Source: Ancylobacter crimeensis
Lineage (GTDB): Bacteria; Pseudomonadota; Alphaproteobacteria; Rhizobiales; Xanthobacteraceae
Length of the DNA: 64,000 nt
Assembly: GCF_023016805.1 (NCBI RefSeq)
Contig: NZ_JALKCH010000001.1
Location: 310,001 to 374,000, forward strand
Direction of reading: 5' to 3'
In this document: piece after piece, positions 19,514 to 29,628 of the stretch
Layout: each line of letters starts with the position of its first letter
Numbering within the stretch: the stretch's first letter is position 1
Notes under the pieces: model-generated
Databases searched by the model: none
The model's input: the letters and a program-made list of their open reading frames with translations, nothing else
Told to the model about the DNA's origin: nothing
Program-made: the position numbers and the translations under genes

Positions 19514-20338
19514 TCAGGCGGCGTCATAGACTCCATCGCTCAACGGATCGCCGAGGCGCTCCAGATGCTGTTCGGCGAGGCGTGCGTCATCGGGCGAATC
19601 GATGCCCCACATCGCGATGCGCGCGGCCTTGACCGTAACGGTCTGGATCGCGATGCCCGCCTCGAGGAAGCGCAACTGCTCCAGGCCTTCCAGCTCTTCA
19701 TAGTGCCCGATCGGCGAAGAGACGAAGAAGCGCAGCGCGTCGCGTCGATAGCCATAGAGGCCGATATGGCGGAACACCGGTGCCAGCGGCCCGGCGGCGC
19801 GCAGCTTCGCTTCCGTGCGAATGGCGGGGATGATGTTCTTAGAGAACCAGTGCGCCCGTCCGCCTTCCCCGACGATGCAGGTGGTGCCGCTGAAGGGCGT
19901 CACCTGCTTGCGCTGGCGCAGTCCGTCCAGCGCCTCCCAACCGAGCTGCACCACCGGTGTGAAGACGGAGGCCTCGCCCGTTCGTGCGGCCGCGATGAGT
20001 GCCGAGAGATAGGCCGGGGGCGTGAAGGGCAGGTCGCCCTGCAGGTTAACGATGAAATCGGCGTCCGGGGCGTGAAGATCGGCGGCCGCCAATGCGCGGT
20101 CCGAGCCGGAGGGCAGGTGAGGGGACGTCATCACCACGGGTGCGCCGACCGAACGGGCGAGGTCCGCCACGCGCTCATCATCGGCCGCAACTACGAAATC
20201 GGCCCCGCTCGCCTGTGCTGCGACCGTCGCGATGCGGATGACGCGCTCCAGAAGCGGCACCCCGCCGATGGGGGCCAGCGGCTTGCCCGGAAAGCGGGTC
20301 GACTGGTAGCGCGCGGGAATGACGATGACGCACTTCAT
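19514..20338 (-). CDS. kdsB: 3-deoxy-manno-octulosonate cytidylyltransferase (CMP-KDO synthetase)
   Basis: A 274-residue enzyme that activates KDO with CTP for lipid A-core assembly. The signature IPARYQSTRFPGKPLAPIGG at residues 7-26 and the CTP/metal motif LQGDLPF are intact, and RHIGLYGYRRDAL is typical. It is slightly longer than the E. coli enzyme (248). ATG 20338 is preceded by a GAGGA-type site; the open frame upstream is spurious. Its presence means the organism makes KDO-containing lipopolysaccharide. Confidence 0.93.
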   Translation of the reverse strand: MKCVIVIPARYQSTRFPGKPLAPIGGVPLLERVIRIATVAAQASGADFVVAADDERVADLARSVGAPVVMTSPHLPSGSDRALAAADLHAPDADFIVNLQGDLPFTPPAYLSALIAAARTGEASVFTPVVQLGWEALDGLRQRKQVTPFSGTTCIVGEGGRAHWFSKNIIPAIRTEAKLRAAGPLAPVFRHIGLYGYRRDALRFFVSSPIGHYEELEGLEQLRFLEAGIAIQTVTVKAARIAMWGIDSPDDARLAEQHLERLGDPLSDGVYDAA

Positions 20339-20497
20339 CTCTCGATCCTCATCTTTCGACTTCCGGCAGGCCGATGCTGCGAATAGGTCGGCGTCGGAAT
20401 GGAGGCAAGAGGAACCGCAGGGACGGGATCGGCGTGGATGCAATGGTTAATGCTGCGTTGCAATATGAGCATGCCTGCATCTTGGGCATTCAAAACG

Positions 20498-20533
20498 ACA
20501 AGGGCCCCGGAGCGGCTGCTCCGGGGCCCTTGT
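20498..20533 (-). terminator. strong intrinsic terminator of the DUF1127 gene
   Basis: A 16-bp perfect stem (ACAAGGGCCCCGGAGC and its complement) with a 4-base loop lies 20 bases after the DUF1127 stop. Read on the minus strand it runs into TTGTCGTTTTGAA. It may also protect the short mRNA from exonucleases. Confidence 0.8.
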
Positions 20534-20553
20534 CGATACAGCGTATGAAAGCG

Positions 20554-20715
20554 TCAGGCCATCGCGGCGGCGCGACGGGCAACGCGGGTGATCTCGCCGC
20601 GAGACACGTTGATATCGGCCAGCGTGCGGTCGTCGAGCTGGGAGAGCTCGGCAATCGTGCGACGGTAAGCCTGGTAACGGCGGATCTGCTTGGCAACGAG
20701 GCCCCAGAGCAGCAT
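20554..20715 (-). CDS. small DUF1127 protein
   Basis: A 53-residue protein of the DUF1127 (YjiS-like) family, with aromatic/basic first helix (RRYQAYRRTIAELSQLDDRTLADI) and NVSRGEI, the family core. Members in alphaproteobacteria have been linked to RNA/phosphate or stress responses and are often strongly regulated single genes. GGAG lies seven bases before ATG 20715; an ATG at 20721 directly touches the same site and is less likely. A strong terminator closes the gene, so it is probably a monocistronic, abundant mRNA. Confidence 0.88.
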   Translation of the reverse strand: MLLWGLVAKQIRRYQAYRRTIAELSQLDDRTLADINVSRGEITRVARRAAAMA

Positions 20716-20721
20716 GGTCAT

Positions 20722-21102
20722 CTCCTGTCGATCATTTTGGGCAACGGGGCTGCCGGATGCCGGCTGCACTTCCGTTGTGCAATCTGGTGCCTATGTATTC
20801 GACACCTTGCCCGAAAGCTAGGAGGATTGCTGCAGCCCAGCAATGCAGGCGCCGCATGGGACGGTGAGATTTCGTTCACCATGTGTGGCCGCGCGGGCTC
20901 TGTTGTTCCGGCGTTCAACAGCATCCCATTGCCGTCGGCGGATGTCATGAAAGTGGCGCAATTGCACCGCTTGGCAGTGGTGCACCGTGCTGCGAATCCA
21001 GAAAATCCAAGGCAGATGACGTTCCGGGAGGTCGTCAGGGCCGTGACCTGACATGACCTCCCGGCTATGCGTCAGGCGCGCGACAGGGCGCAGCGCCGCT
21101 GT
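20722..21102. other. intergenic region upstream of DUF1127, no gene seen
   Basis: About 380 bases between the DUF1127 start and the end of the metY-type gene (both minus strand). It must contain the DUF1127 promoter and 5' leader, but I could not pick a convincing -35/-10 pair. No terminator hairpin with a U run was found for the convergent side. Confidence 0.4.
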
Positions 21103-22404
21103 TCAGACGCCGGCGAGCGCCTGGTCGAGATCGGCGATGATATCGGCGGCATCCTCAAGCCCGATCGAAACGCGCACCACATCCGGTCCGGCGCCGGCGG
21201 CCGTCTTCTGCTCGTCGGCGAGCTGGCGATGCGTGGTCGAGGCCGGGTGGATGATGAGGGAGCGGGTGTCGCCGATATTGGCGAGATGCGAGAACAGCTT
21301 CACCCCCGAGACGAGGCCAGTTCCGGCCTCGTAGCCACCCGCGAGGCCGAAGGTGAACACGCCACCCGCGCCGCGCGGAGCGTATTGGCGGGCGAGGTTG
21401 TAATAGCGATCGCCCGGCAGGCCGGGATAGCTGACCCACGCCACCTTGGGATGGGCGCTGAGGAATTCCGCCACCTTCAGCGCATTGTCGCTGTGGCGCT
21501 GCATGCGGAGCGGCAGCGTCTCGATGCCGGTGAGGATGAGGAAGGCGTTGAAGGGCGAAAGCGCAGGACCGAGATCGCGCAGGCCGAGCACGCGGGCGGC
21601 GATGGCGAAGGCAAAATTGCCGAAGGTCTCTCCGATGACGATGCCCTGATATTCCGGCCGAGGCTTGGAGAGCATCGGGTAGCGGTTCTCGCGCAGCCAG
21701 TTGAAGCTGCCGCCATCCACCAGCACGCCGCCGATGGAGTTGCCGTGCCCGCCGAGGAACTTGGTGGCCGAGTGCAGCACGATATCGGCGCCATGCTCGA
21801 AGGGCCGCACCAGATAGGGAGTGGCCAGCGTGTTGTCGACGATCAGCGGTACGCCCGCGCGCTTGGCGATGCGGGAGATCGCCGCGATGTCGGTGACGAC
21901 CCCGCCCGGATTGGCGATGGACTCGATGAAGATGGCCTTGGTCTTCGGCGTCACCGCCCGCTCGAAGGAGGCGATGTCGTCCGAATCCGCCCACACCACG
22001 TTCCAACCGAAGCTCTTGAAGGCGTGATTGAACTGGTTGATCGATCCGCCATAGAGCTTCTTCGCGGCGATGAATTCGTCACCCGGCGACAGCAGCGTCT
22101 GGAAGGTGAGGAGCTGAGCGGCATGGCCGGAGGCGACGGCGAGGGCCGCAGTGCCGCCTTCGAGCGCAGCCACCCGCTCCTCGAGCACCGCATTGGTAGG
22201 GTTGCCGATGCGCGTATAGATATTGCCGAAGGCCTGCAGCCCGAACAGCGAGGCGGCATGATCCACGTCATCGAACACGAAGGACGTGGTCTGGTAGATC
22301 GGTGTCGCCCGGGCCTTGGTGGTCGGGTCCGGCTGCGCGCCAGCGTGAATGGCAAGGGTGGCGAAACCCGGCACATGGGCCGGGGCGTCGGTCGGCTCGG
22401 TCAT
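21103..22404 (-). CDS. metY: O-acetylhomoserine sulfhydrylase (Cys/Met metabolism PLP enzyme)
   Basis: A 433-residue PLP-dependent enzyme that makes homocysteine from O-acetylhomoserine and sulfide. The Cys/Met family signature is present ([18 protein letters not shown], with the PLP-binding Lys in SATK), and [16 protein letters not shown] and the long C-terminal region typical of MetY rather than MetB or MetC. ATG 22404 is used; the upstream extension is not conserved-looking. The CoA-binding gene lies 98 bases upstream in the same direction and may be co-transcribed. Confidence 0.92.
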   Translation of the reverse strand: MTEPTDAPAHVPGFATLAIHAGAQPDPTTKARATPIYQTTSFVFDDVDHAASLFGLQAFGNIYTRIGNPTNAVLEERVAALEGGTAALAVASGHAAQLLTFQTLLSPGDEFIAAKKLYGGSINQFNHAFKSFGWNVVWADSDDIASFERAVTPKTKAIFIESIANPGGVVTDIAAISRIAKRAGVPLIVDNTLATPYLVRPFEHGADIVLHSATKFLGGHGNSIGGVLVDGGSFNWLRENRYPMLSKPRPEYQGIVIGETFGNFAFAIAARVLGLRDLGPALSPFNAFLILTGIETLPLRMQRHSDNALKVAEFLSAHPKVAWVSYPGLPGDRYYNLARQYAPRGAGGVFTFGLAGGYEAGTGLVSGVKLFSHLANIGDTRSLIIHPASTTHRQLADEQKTAAGAGPDVVRVSIGLEDAADIIADLDQALAGV

Positions 22405-22502
22405 GATGGCGTCCTCACTGTCGGTTCGCCATGTCACGCCGCCTGCCAATAAAACGCAAGGGACTTGTATCTTTTATAGATCATCAGAAATGAACCGTGA
22501 AT

Positions 22503-22946
22503 TCACGGGTGCGGGCCAGTGACCTGAAGCCTCGGCATCTCGATGGCCGGGCAGCGATTCATGATGACGGCGACGCCCTGCGCTTCCGCCCGCCGCGCCG
22601 CGGCATCGTCCCGCACGCCGAGCTGGCCCCAGATCAGCTTCGGGCGCGGCGACAGGGCAAGGGCCTCCTCGACGACGGCGCCGAGATATTCCGGTGCGCG
22701 GAACACGTCGACCATGTCGATCGGCTCGGGAATGTCGGCGAGCCGCGCATAGGTCGGCAGCCCGGCGATGTCGCGACCGGCCTGTCCGGGATTGACGCAC
22801 AGCACCCGGTAGCCGTGCAGCGCGAGATAGCGGGCGACGCCATGGCTCGGGCGGGACGGATTCGGACTGGCGCCCACCACCGCGATCGTACGTACCCGCT
22901 GCAGCCAGTCTTTTATCGTGGCGTCGTCATAGCGATCATGGTTCAT
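22503..22946 (-). CDS. CoA-binding (YccU-type) protein
   Basis: A 147-residue single-domain Rossmann protein of the CoA_binding_2 family: TIAVVGASPNPSRPSHGVARYL at the N-terminus, then VNPGQAG, DMVDVFRAPE and LIWGQLGVR, ending with NRCPAIEMPRL. Such proteins bind CoA; their physiological role is not established, though they often sit beside sulfhydrylases as here. It is divergent from rplM. Confidence 0.85.
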   Translation of the reverse strand: MNHDRYDDATIKDWLQRVRTIAVVGASPNPSRPSHGVARYLALHGYRVLCVNPGQAGRDIAGLPTYARLADIPEPIDMVDVFRAPEYLGAVVEEALALSPRPKLIWGQLGVRDDAAARRAEAQGVAVIMNRCPAIEMPRLQVTGPHP

Positions 22947-23079
22947 CGGGCGGAGTTCCGCTTGGAGGTGAGGTAGGGACGGGGCGCAGCAAGGGGCGGA
23001 TCGGGGCTCAAAATGCAGGTATTTTTATACCTAAATAGCAACTCATTGATTGGTAACGGTTATTTCCGGCATAGTCCGA

Positions 23080-23108
23080 TTGACGCGCAAAACGCCTTCG
23101 GATAGAAG
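23080..23108 (+). promoter_or_regulatory. sigma-70-type promoter of rplM-rpsI
   Basis: TTGACG at 23080-23085, a 17-base spacer and TAGAAG at 23103-23108 lie 65 bases upstream of the rplM start, a good match to housekeeping promoters of alphaproteobacteria. Confidence 0.6.
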
Positions 23109-23172
23109 CCGCTCCACGATACGGCAAGCGACCCGCGATGCCGTCTTCTTAGACGTACACGGATCACCCCCC

Positions 23173-23634
23173 ATGAAGACCTTCTCGGCCAAGCCCGCCG
23201 ACATTGAGAAGAAGTGGGTTGTGATCGACGCGTCCGGCCTCGTTGTTGGCCGTCTCGCGACGATCATCGCCACCCGCCTCAAGGGCAAGCACAAGCCCAT
23301 CTACACCCCGCACGTGGATTGCGGCGACAACGTCGTCGTCGTGAATGCGGAAAAGGTCGTCCTGACCGGCCGCAAGCGGGACGACAAGGTTTACTACCAC
23401 CACACCGGTTTCCCGGGCGGTATCAAGGAGCGGACCGCGAAGTTCCTCCTCGACGGCCGTTTCCCGGAGCGCGTGGTCGAGAAGGCCGTGGAGCGCATGC
23501 TCGCCCGTGGCCCGCTGGGCCGCAAGCTCATGGGCAATCTGCGCGTCTACAAGGGTCCGTCCCATCCCCACGAGGCCCAGCAGCCCGAGGCGCTGGACGT
23601 GGCGGCCCTGAACCGGAAGAATGTGAGGAACTGA
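23173..23634 (+). CDS. rplM: 50S ribosomal protein L13
   Basis: A 153-residue ribosomal protein, full length, with the L13 signatures [31 protein letters not shown] and [15 protein letters not shown]. It binds 23S rRNA early in large-subunit assembly. It forms an operon with rpsI, one base between stop and next start. ATG 23173 was chosen over the in-frame upstream extension. Confidence 0.98.
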   Translation: MKTFSAKPADIEKKWVVIDASGLVVGRLATIIATRLKGKHKPIYTPHVDCGDNVVVVNAEKVVLTGRKRDDKVYYHHTGFPGGIKERTAKFLLDGRFPERVVEKAVERMLARGPLGRKLMGNLRVYKGPSHPHEAQQPEALDVAALNRKNVRN

Positions 23635-23635
23635 C

Positions 23636-24112
23636 ATGGCCGAGGTTCTCCAGTCCCTCGAAGGGCTCGACGCCCTGAAGCCGCAGGCTGCCGAGGCGCC
23701 CAAGCCCGTCCAGAAGCTGGACAAGTATGGCCGCGCCTATGCCACCGGCAAGCGCAAGGACGCGGTCGCCCGCGTGTGGGTTCGCCCCGGCACCGGCAAG
23801 ATCACCGTGAACGACCGCACCCTCGAGGTGTATTTCGCTCGCCCGGTGCTGCGCATGATCATCCAGCAGCCCTTCGCGGCTGCCGCCCGCAGCGGCCAGT
23901 ATGATGTGGTCTGCACCGTGTCCGGTGGCGGCCTCTCGGGGCAGGCCGGCGCGCTGCGTCACGGCATCTCCCGCGCGCTCACCTATTACGAGCCCGAGCT
24001 GCGCGGCCCGCTCAAGAAGGGCGGCTTCCTGACCCGCGACAGCCGCGTGGTCGAGCGCAAGAAGTACGGCCGGGCCAAGGCTCGCCGAAGCTTCCAGTTC
24101 TCGAAGCGCTGA
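23636..24112 (+). CDS. rpsI: 30S ribosomal protein S9
   Basis: A 158-residue S9 with an N-terminal extension of about 30 residues, common in alphaproteobacteria, then [29 protein letters not shown] and the terminal [17 protein letters not shown], whose last Lys-Arg contacts P-site tRNA. Ends in a strong terminator. Confidence 0.98.
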   Translation: MAEVLQSLEGLDALKPQAAEAPKPVQKLDKYGRAYATGKRKDAVARVWVRPGTGKITVNDRTLEVYFARPVLRMIIQQPFAAAARSGQYDVVCTVSGGGLSGQAGALRHGISRALTYYEPELRGPLKKGGFLTRDSRVVERKKYGRAKARRSFQFSKR

Positions 24113-24139
24113 TCGCGTTCACACGTGTTTGCGTTCGGA

Positions 24140-24173
24140 AAGGGCGGGCCTTTTGGGTCCGCCCTTCTTTTTT
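24140..24173 (+). terminator. intrinsic terminator of rplM-rpsI
   Basis: AAGGGCGGGCC pairs with GGGTCCGCCCTT (one G-U pair) and is followed by CTTTTTT, 28 bases after rpsI. Confidence 0.9.
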
Positions 24174-24231
24174 GTTGGTGCTGCCGATATGGTCTTGCGC
24201 CGTCGTCTCGGCGGCGTATCGGTTCCACCCG

Positions 24232-25458
24232 ATGATACTTGATCCCACCGCTCTCTGGCCGCTGGTTTTGCTGATCGCGTGTCTGCTCGGCGCCACCATG
24301 ATTCTGGCCTGGTGGCTGACGCCGGGAGAGCCGGCGCTAGGCATCTGGACGTTGGCGGTTTTCAGCATCACGCTTGGCCTCACCTTCGTCGTCGCGCGCC
24401 CGCTGCTCCCCGAACTGGTGTCGATTCTTCTCGGCAATGGACTTCTCCTTGCCGGCTACGGAATGCTTTGGTCGGGTATGCGCCTGTTTGACGGGCGCCC
24501 GATGCGGCTCGGCTGGGCGCTGCTGCCGATGCTGGTCTGGCCGATCTTCTGCCTGGTGCCGCCCTTCAGCGAGTCGGTGCCGCTGCGCTATCTTGCGGTC
24601 AGCTTCTTCATCGTCATCCTGTTGGGGCTGACGCTTCGGCAGCTCTGGCGCAACCCGGCAGCCGCGCTGCCCGCCCGGCAGGTGGTGCGGCTTCTGATAC
24701 TCGGGATGGTGGTGATCGCCCTTCTCCGATTGCCGCTCGCGGGCGAAGTCGGTTCCGGCGACAGGATCGTTCTGTTCACGGCGCCGCAATTCGGCTGGCT
24801 GCCGATGTTCACGCTCGGCGTGGCGATTGTGATGACCTTCGCCCTCGTCATCATGGTTCGCGAGCGCGCGGAGATGGCGTTTCGCAGCGCCTCCGTGCTG
24901 GATGAACTGACTGGGCTCCTGAACCGCCGCGGTTTCCTTCAGGAGGCCGTCCGCACCTTTCCGGCGCAGGGGCCGGTCGGCGTGCTGATGATGGATCTTG
25001 ACGGCTTCAAGCAGGTGAATGACCGCCTGGGCCATGCCTCCGGCGATCGCGTGCTTATCATTTTCGCCCGTGTGCTGCGGGAAAATCTACGCCAGCTCGA
25101 CGTGCCCGGGCGCCTTGGCGGCGAGGAGTTCGTCGCATTGCTGCCGGGCATGGGGCTCGGCGATGCCGGGCGCGCCGCGGACCGGGTGCGCCGTGCCTTC
25201 CTCGACACCATGCAGGCGGAGCTGGCAGAGCTCGATCCCGGCGGGCTGCTGCGAGCCGGGCGCGCGCAGCCGATGTCGGTCAGCATCGGCGTCTCGGCCA
25301 CCGACCGTCCTGCCGCCGGTCCGGACGTGCCGCTTGAGCCGCTGCTGCAGGCGATGATCGCCCTAGCCGACCGCGAACTCTATCGCGCCAAGGACAATGG
25401 CCGGAACCGGGTGGAACTCGCTGTGTTCGACCCTCGCCGCGCCGATTCCGTCGCGTGA
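24232..25458 (+). CDS. membrane-bound GGDEF diguanylate cyclase
   Basis: A 408-residue protein with about six to seven transmembrane helices over residues 8-210, forming an unnamed membrane sensor, then a GGDEF domain from about 222. The active site is GGEEF (296-300), and the product-inhibition I-site RxxD is intact (RQLD, 287-290). It should make cyclic di-GMP from two GTP and be feedback-inhibited. A TTG 60 bases upstream would put the start inside the rpsI terminator, so ATG 24232 is preferred. Cyclic di-GMP would link to the exopolysaccharide and LapG-like genes further right, but that link is inference. Confidence 0.9.
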   Translation: MILDPTALWPLVLLIACLLGATMILAWWLTPGEPALGIWTLAVFSITLGLTFVVARPLLPELVSILLGNGLLLAGYGMLWSGMRLFDGRPMRLGWALLPMLVWPIFCLVPPFSESVPLRYLAVSFFIVILLGLTLRQLWRNPAAALPARQVVRLLILGMVVIALLRLPLAGEVGSGDRIVLFTAPQFGWLPMFTLGVAIVMTFALVIMVRERAEMAFRSASVLDELTGLLNRRGFLQEAVRTFPAQGPVGVLMMDLDGFKQVNDRLGHASGDRVLIIFARVLRENLRQLDVPGRLGGEEFVALLPGMGLGDAGRAADRVRRAFLDTMQAELAELDPGGLLRAGRAQPMSVSIGVSATDRPAAGPDVPLEPLLQAMIALADRELYRAKDNGRNRVELAVFDPRRADSVA

Positions 25459-25469
25459 GGCGGCATGGA

Positions 25470-25500
25470 AAAGGGGCGCCGTGGCGACGCCCCTTTCCTC
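25470..25500. terminator. hairpin between convergent GGDEF and glnA genes
   Basis: AAAGGGGCG pairs with CGCCCCTTT around a 9-base loop, 11 bases after the GGDEF stop. The flanking A/T runs make it usable from either strand. Confidence 0.65.
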
Positions 25501-25544
25501 GATCTGCGAGATGAAGTCGGGCGCGCGGCGCCCGGACCGCCGCG

Positions 25545-26954
<1,410 letters not shown>

Positions 26955-27035
26955 CAGGGTCGTACCTTTCTTATGCCGCCCGCAGCAGGGCGGATGGTTC
27001 CCGAACAATGGACGTCCGGGAGCCTAAGGCCGACA

Positions 27036-27425
<390 letters not shown>

Positions 27426-27431
27426 TCAGAA

Positions 27432-27448
27432 AGCAGAACCCGTGCCAA
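27432..27448 (-). promoter_or_regulatory. sigma-54 promoter of glnB-glnA
   Basis: On the minus strand, TTGGCACG-N4-CTGCT fits the RpoN -24/-12 consensus (TTGGCACG-N4-TTGCW) with one mismatch, and the expected transcription start falls about 45 bases before the glnB ATG. Control by NtrC under nitrogen limitation would be expected. Confidence 0.75.
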
Positions 27449-27711
27449 GCTCGGTATTCTGACCCCTGCGATCGTTCGACGTCCGGCTGTCGGAAACTCC
27501 GTGCTTTGCGGCCGATGTCTGCGACTATTACCCATGTCGGGCGAACCTGTCTTCACATGGCAGCTGCGTGCGACGATGAAAAAAGGGGCGGTATGATTAA
27601 CGCATTGGCGCCGCCGGTTCCTGTGGTTCCGGTTCGGCTGCGAATCCATTGGGCAACTGCGCGTAAAATGGCGTCGTTTCCCTTCGGCGACGTCGGTCGT
27701 TGGGGCAGGAC

Positions 27712-29199
27712 ATGGACATTCTGACGCCGCGGCAGATGCAGCGTGCCGACGCTCTCGCCATTGCAGGAGGAACAAGTGGCCTCGCCTTGATGGAGCGCGC
27801 CGGAACCGCCGTCGCGGATGTCGCGGCACGCCGCCCACTCGCCACGCGCATCGCCGTGTTGTGCGGGCCGGGCAATAATGGCGGCGACGGTTTCGTTGCC
27901 GCGCGCGTGCTGACGCAACGGGGTTATCGCGTCGCGCTTGGCCTGCTCGGCTCGCCCGATGCGCTGCGCGGGGATGCCGCGGCAATGGCGGAACGTTGGC
28001 GCGGAGAGGTGATTCCGGCGGCGCGGGTCGATCTTGCCTCGGCGGACGTCGTCATCGACGCTTTGTTCGGTGCCGGACTGGCGCGTGATCTCGACGGCGA
28101 AGCGGCCGCTCTGGTCGCGGCGCTGAACGCTGCCCGCAAGCCGGTCCTGGCCGTCGACCTGCCCTCCGGCATCGACGGGACGAGCGGGCAGGTGCGGGGC
28201 GTGGCGGTGCGAGCGGAGGAGACCGTCACCTTCTTCCGCCGCAAGCCGGGCCATCTGCTTCTTCCGGGTCGCATCCATTCCGGGCGGGTGCGCGTGGCGG
28301 ATATCGGCATACCCGAAGCGGTGCTCGGCGACATCGACGCCCGCACTTTCGTGGACGAGCCCGAATTGTGGCGCGACGCTTTCCCCATTCCGCGCATCGA
28401 TGGGCATAAATATGAGCGCGGCCATGCACTTGTCGTGAGTGGCTGGCTTGAAACCAGCGGCGCCGCGCGCCTTGCTGCGCGGGCCTGCCTGCGAGCGGGA
28501 GCGGGGCTTGTGACCGTAGCGTGCCCACCGGATGCGCTGCCGGTCCATGCGGCGAATCTCTCGGCGATCATGGTGCGGCGGGGCGGCGAGGCAGGGGAGA
28601 TAGCCCGCCTGCTGGAAGATTCCCGCTTCAACGCGCTCGTGATCGGTCCCGGCGCCGGGGTGGGGAAGGAGACGCGGGCGAAGCTGCAATGTGCCGCCGG
28701 CCGGCGTCTCGTCATCGACGCCGATGCGCTCACCTCCTATGCCGGTGAACCGGAGGCGCTGGCGCAGCTGATCGCGCTGGGCGACGCGGCGATCTTGACG
28801 CCTCATGACGGCGAGTTCTCTCGTCTTTTCAGGGGAAAAGCGGAGGTTATTCAACCGCCGTCGAAGCTCGATCGGGCCCGTGCCGCGGCGCGGTTGACGG
28901 GTGGCGTCATCGTCCTCAAGGGCGCCGACAGCGTGATAGCGTCGCCGGATGGGCGCGCCGCCATTGCCGCCAACGCGCCGCCCTGGCTGGCGACGGCGGG
29001 GGCGGGGGACGTGCTTTCAGGCATCTGCGGCGGCCTGCTCGCCCAATCCATGCCGGCCTTTGAGGCGGCCTGTGCTGCCGTTTGGCTGCATGGGGCTGCG
29101 GCGCGGGAGGCGGGACCGGGGCTGGTGGCGGACGATCTCGTCGAGGCGCTGCGTCCGGTCTACCGGCGCATCTACGAGGAGCGCGGGGCGACGGAATGA
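27712..29199 (+). CDS. nnr: bifunctional NAD(P)H-hydrate epimerase / ADP-dependent dehydratase
   Basis: A 495-residue fused repair enzyme for hydrated NAD(P)H. The N-terminal YjeF epimerase half (to about 210) has GPGNNGGDGFVAARVL and VDLPSGIDG. The C-terminal ribokinase-like dehydratase half has GHKYERGHALVVSG, LKGADSVIA and ATAGAGDVLSGI. Domain order and length match E. coli NnrED. ATG 27712 is used; an in-frame TTG at 27700 is less likely. The 260 bases upstream, shared with glnB, hold no other gene. Confidence 0.94.
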   Translation: MDILTPRQMQRADALAIAGGTSGLALMERAGTAVADVAARRPLATRIAVLCGPGNNGGDGFVAARVLTQRGYRVALGLLGSPDALRGDAAAMAERWRGEVIPAARVDLASADVVIDALFGAGLARDLDGEAAALVAALNAARKPVLAVDLPSGIDGTSGQVRGVAVRAEETVTFFRRKPGHLLLPGRIHSGRVRVADIGIPEAVLGDIDARTFVDEPELWRDAFPIPRIDGHKYERGHALVVSGWLETSGAARLAARACLRAGAGLVTVACPPDALPVHAANLSAIMVRRGGEAGEIARLLEDSRFNALVIGPGAGVGKETRAKLQCAAGRRLVIDADALTSYAGEPEALAQLIALGDAAILTPHDGEFSRLFRGKAEVIQPPSKLDRARAAARLTGGVIVLKGADSVIASPDGRAAIAANAPPWLATAGAGDVLSGICGGLLAQSMPAFEAACAAVWLHGAAAREAGPGLVADDLVEALRPVYRRIYEERGATE

Positions 29200-29309
29200 G
29201 GCGGTCCGATGAGTGCAGTGAGGTGGACGATGAGTCCAACCCGTCCTCCGATGCGCGTCGTGGCCGCTCCAGCCGCGCCGGGGGGCCTCAGGGCCGGGTG
29301 CATTTTGGA

Positions 29310-29338
29310 CTGGCGCTGCGTCGGCACCGTGCTATAAG
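29310..29338 (+). promoter_or_regulatory. candidate promoter of tRNA-Leu inside an inverted repeat
   Basis: A TATAAG -10 box (29333-29338) with a weak -35 (CTGGCG, 29310-29315; 17-base spacer) lies about 85 bases before the tRNA. It is enclosed by a perfect 10-bp inverted repeat, GGCCGGGTGC at 29292-29301 and GCACCCGGCC at 29342-29351. Confidence 0.35.
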
Positions 29339-29422
29339 CCCGCACCCGGCCGGCGGCACGTATTTCGTGTGTCCGTGGCCCGGCTGTCCCGGAACCGGGG
29401 CGGCGCTGGGCCTGAGGCGAGT

Positions 29423-29507
29423 GCGGGCGTGGCGGAACTGGTAGACGCGCTGGATTTAGGTTCCAGTGACGAGAGTCGTGGGGGTTCGAGCCCCTCCGCC
29501 CGCACCA
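29423..29507 (+). tRNA. tRNA-Leu (anticodon UAG)
   Basis: An 85-nt type II tRNA: acceptor GCGGGCG/CGCCCGC, anticodon stem CTGGA/TCCAG enclosing TTTAGGT (anticodon TAG), a long variable arm and a GGTTCGAGCC T arm. The 3' CCA is encoded. Confidence 0.95.
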
Positions 29508-29558
29508 GAGGCCACCGCGACCCCGTTCCGCAGGCCAAGACCATCCATCGAGGGCGGC

Positions 29559-29587
29559 ATATGCGTGGCGCTCTCGCAAACGCATAT
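29559..29587 (+). other. hairpin in the tig leader
   Basis: ATATGCGT and ACGCATAT form an 8-bp inverted repeat with a 13-base loop, 42 bases before the tig start. Its AT content stands out from the surrounding GC-rich sequence. It could be an operator or a leader stem. Confidence 0.35.
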
Positions 29588-29628
29588 CAATAAGCCGCCG
29601 AGCGGCAACGAGACGAAGGCCGACACCG

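Noticed and set aside
22405-22502. SAM-II type riboswitch before metY
   Set aside because: The leader lacks the conserved GCTAA-type pseudoknot segments; only a short ATCT/AGAT palindrome is present.
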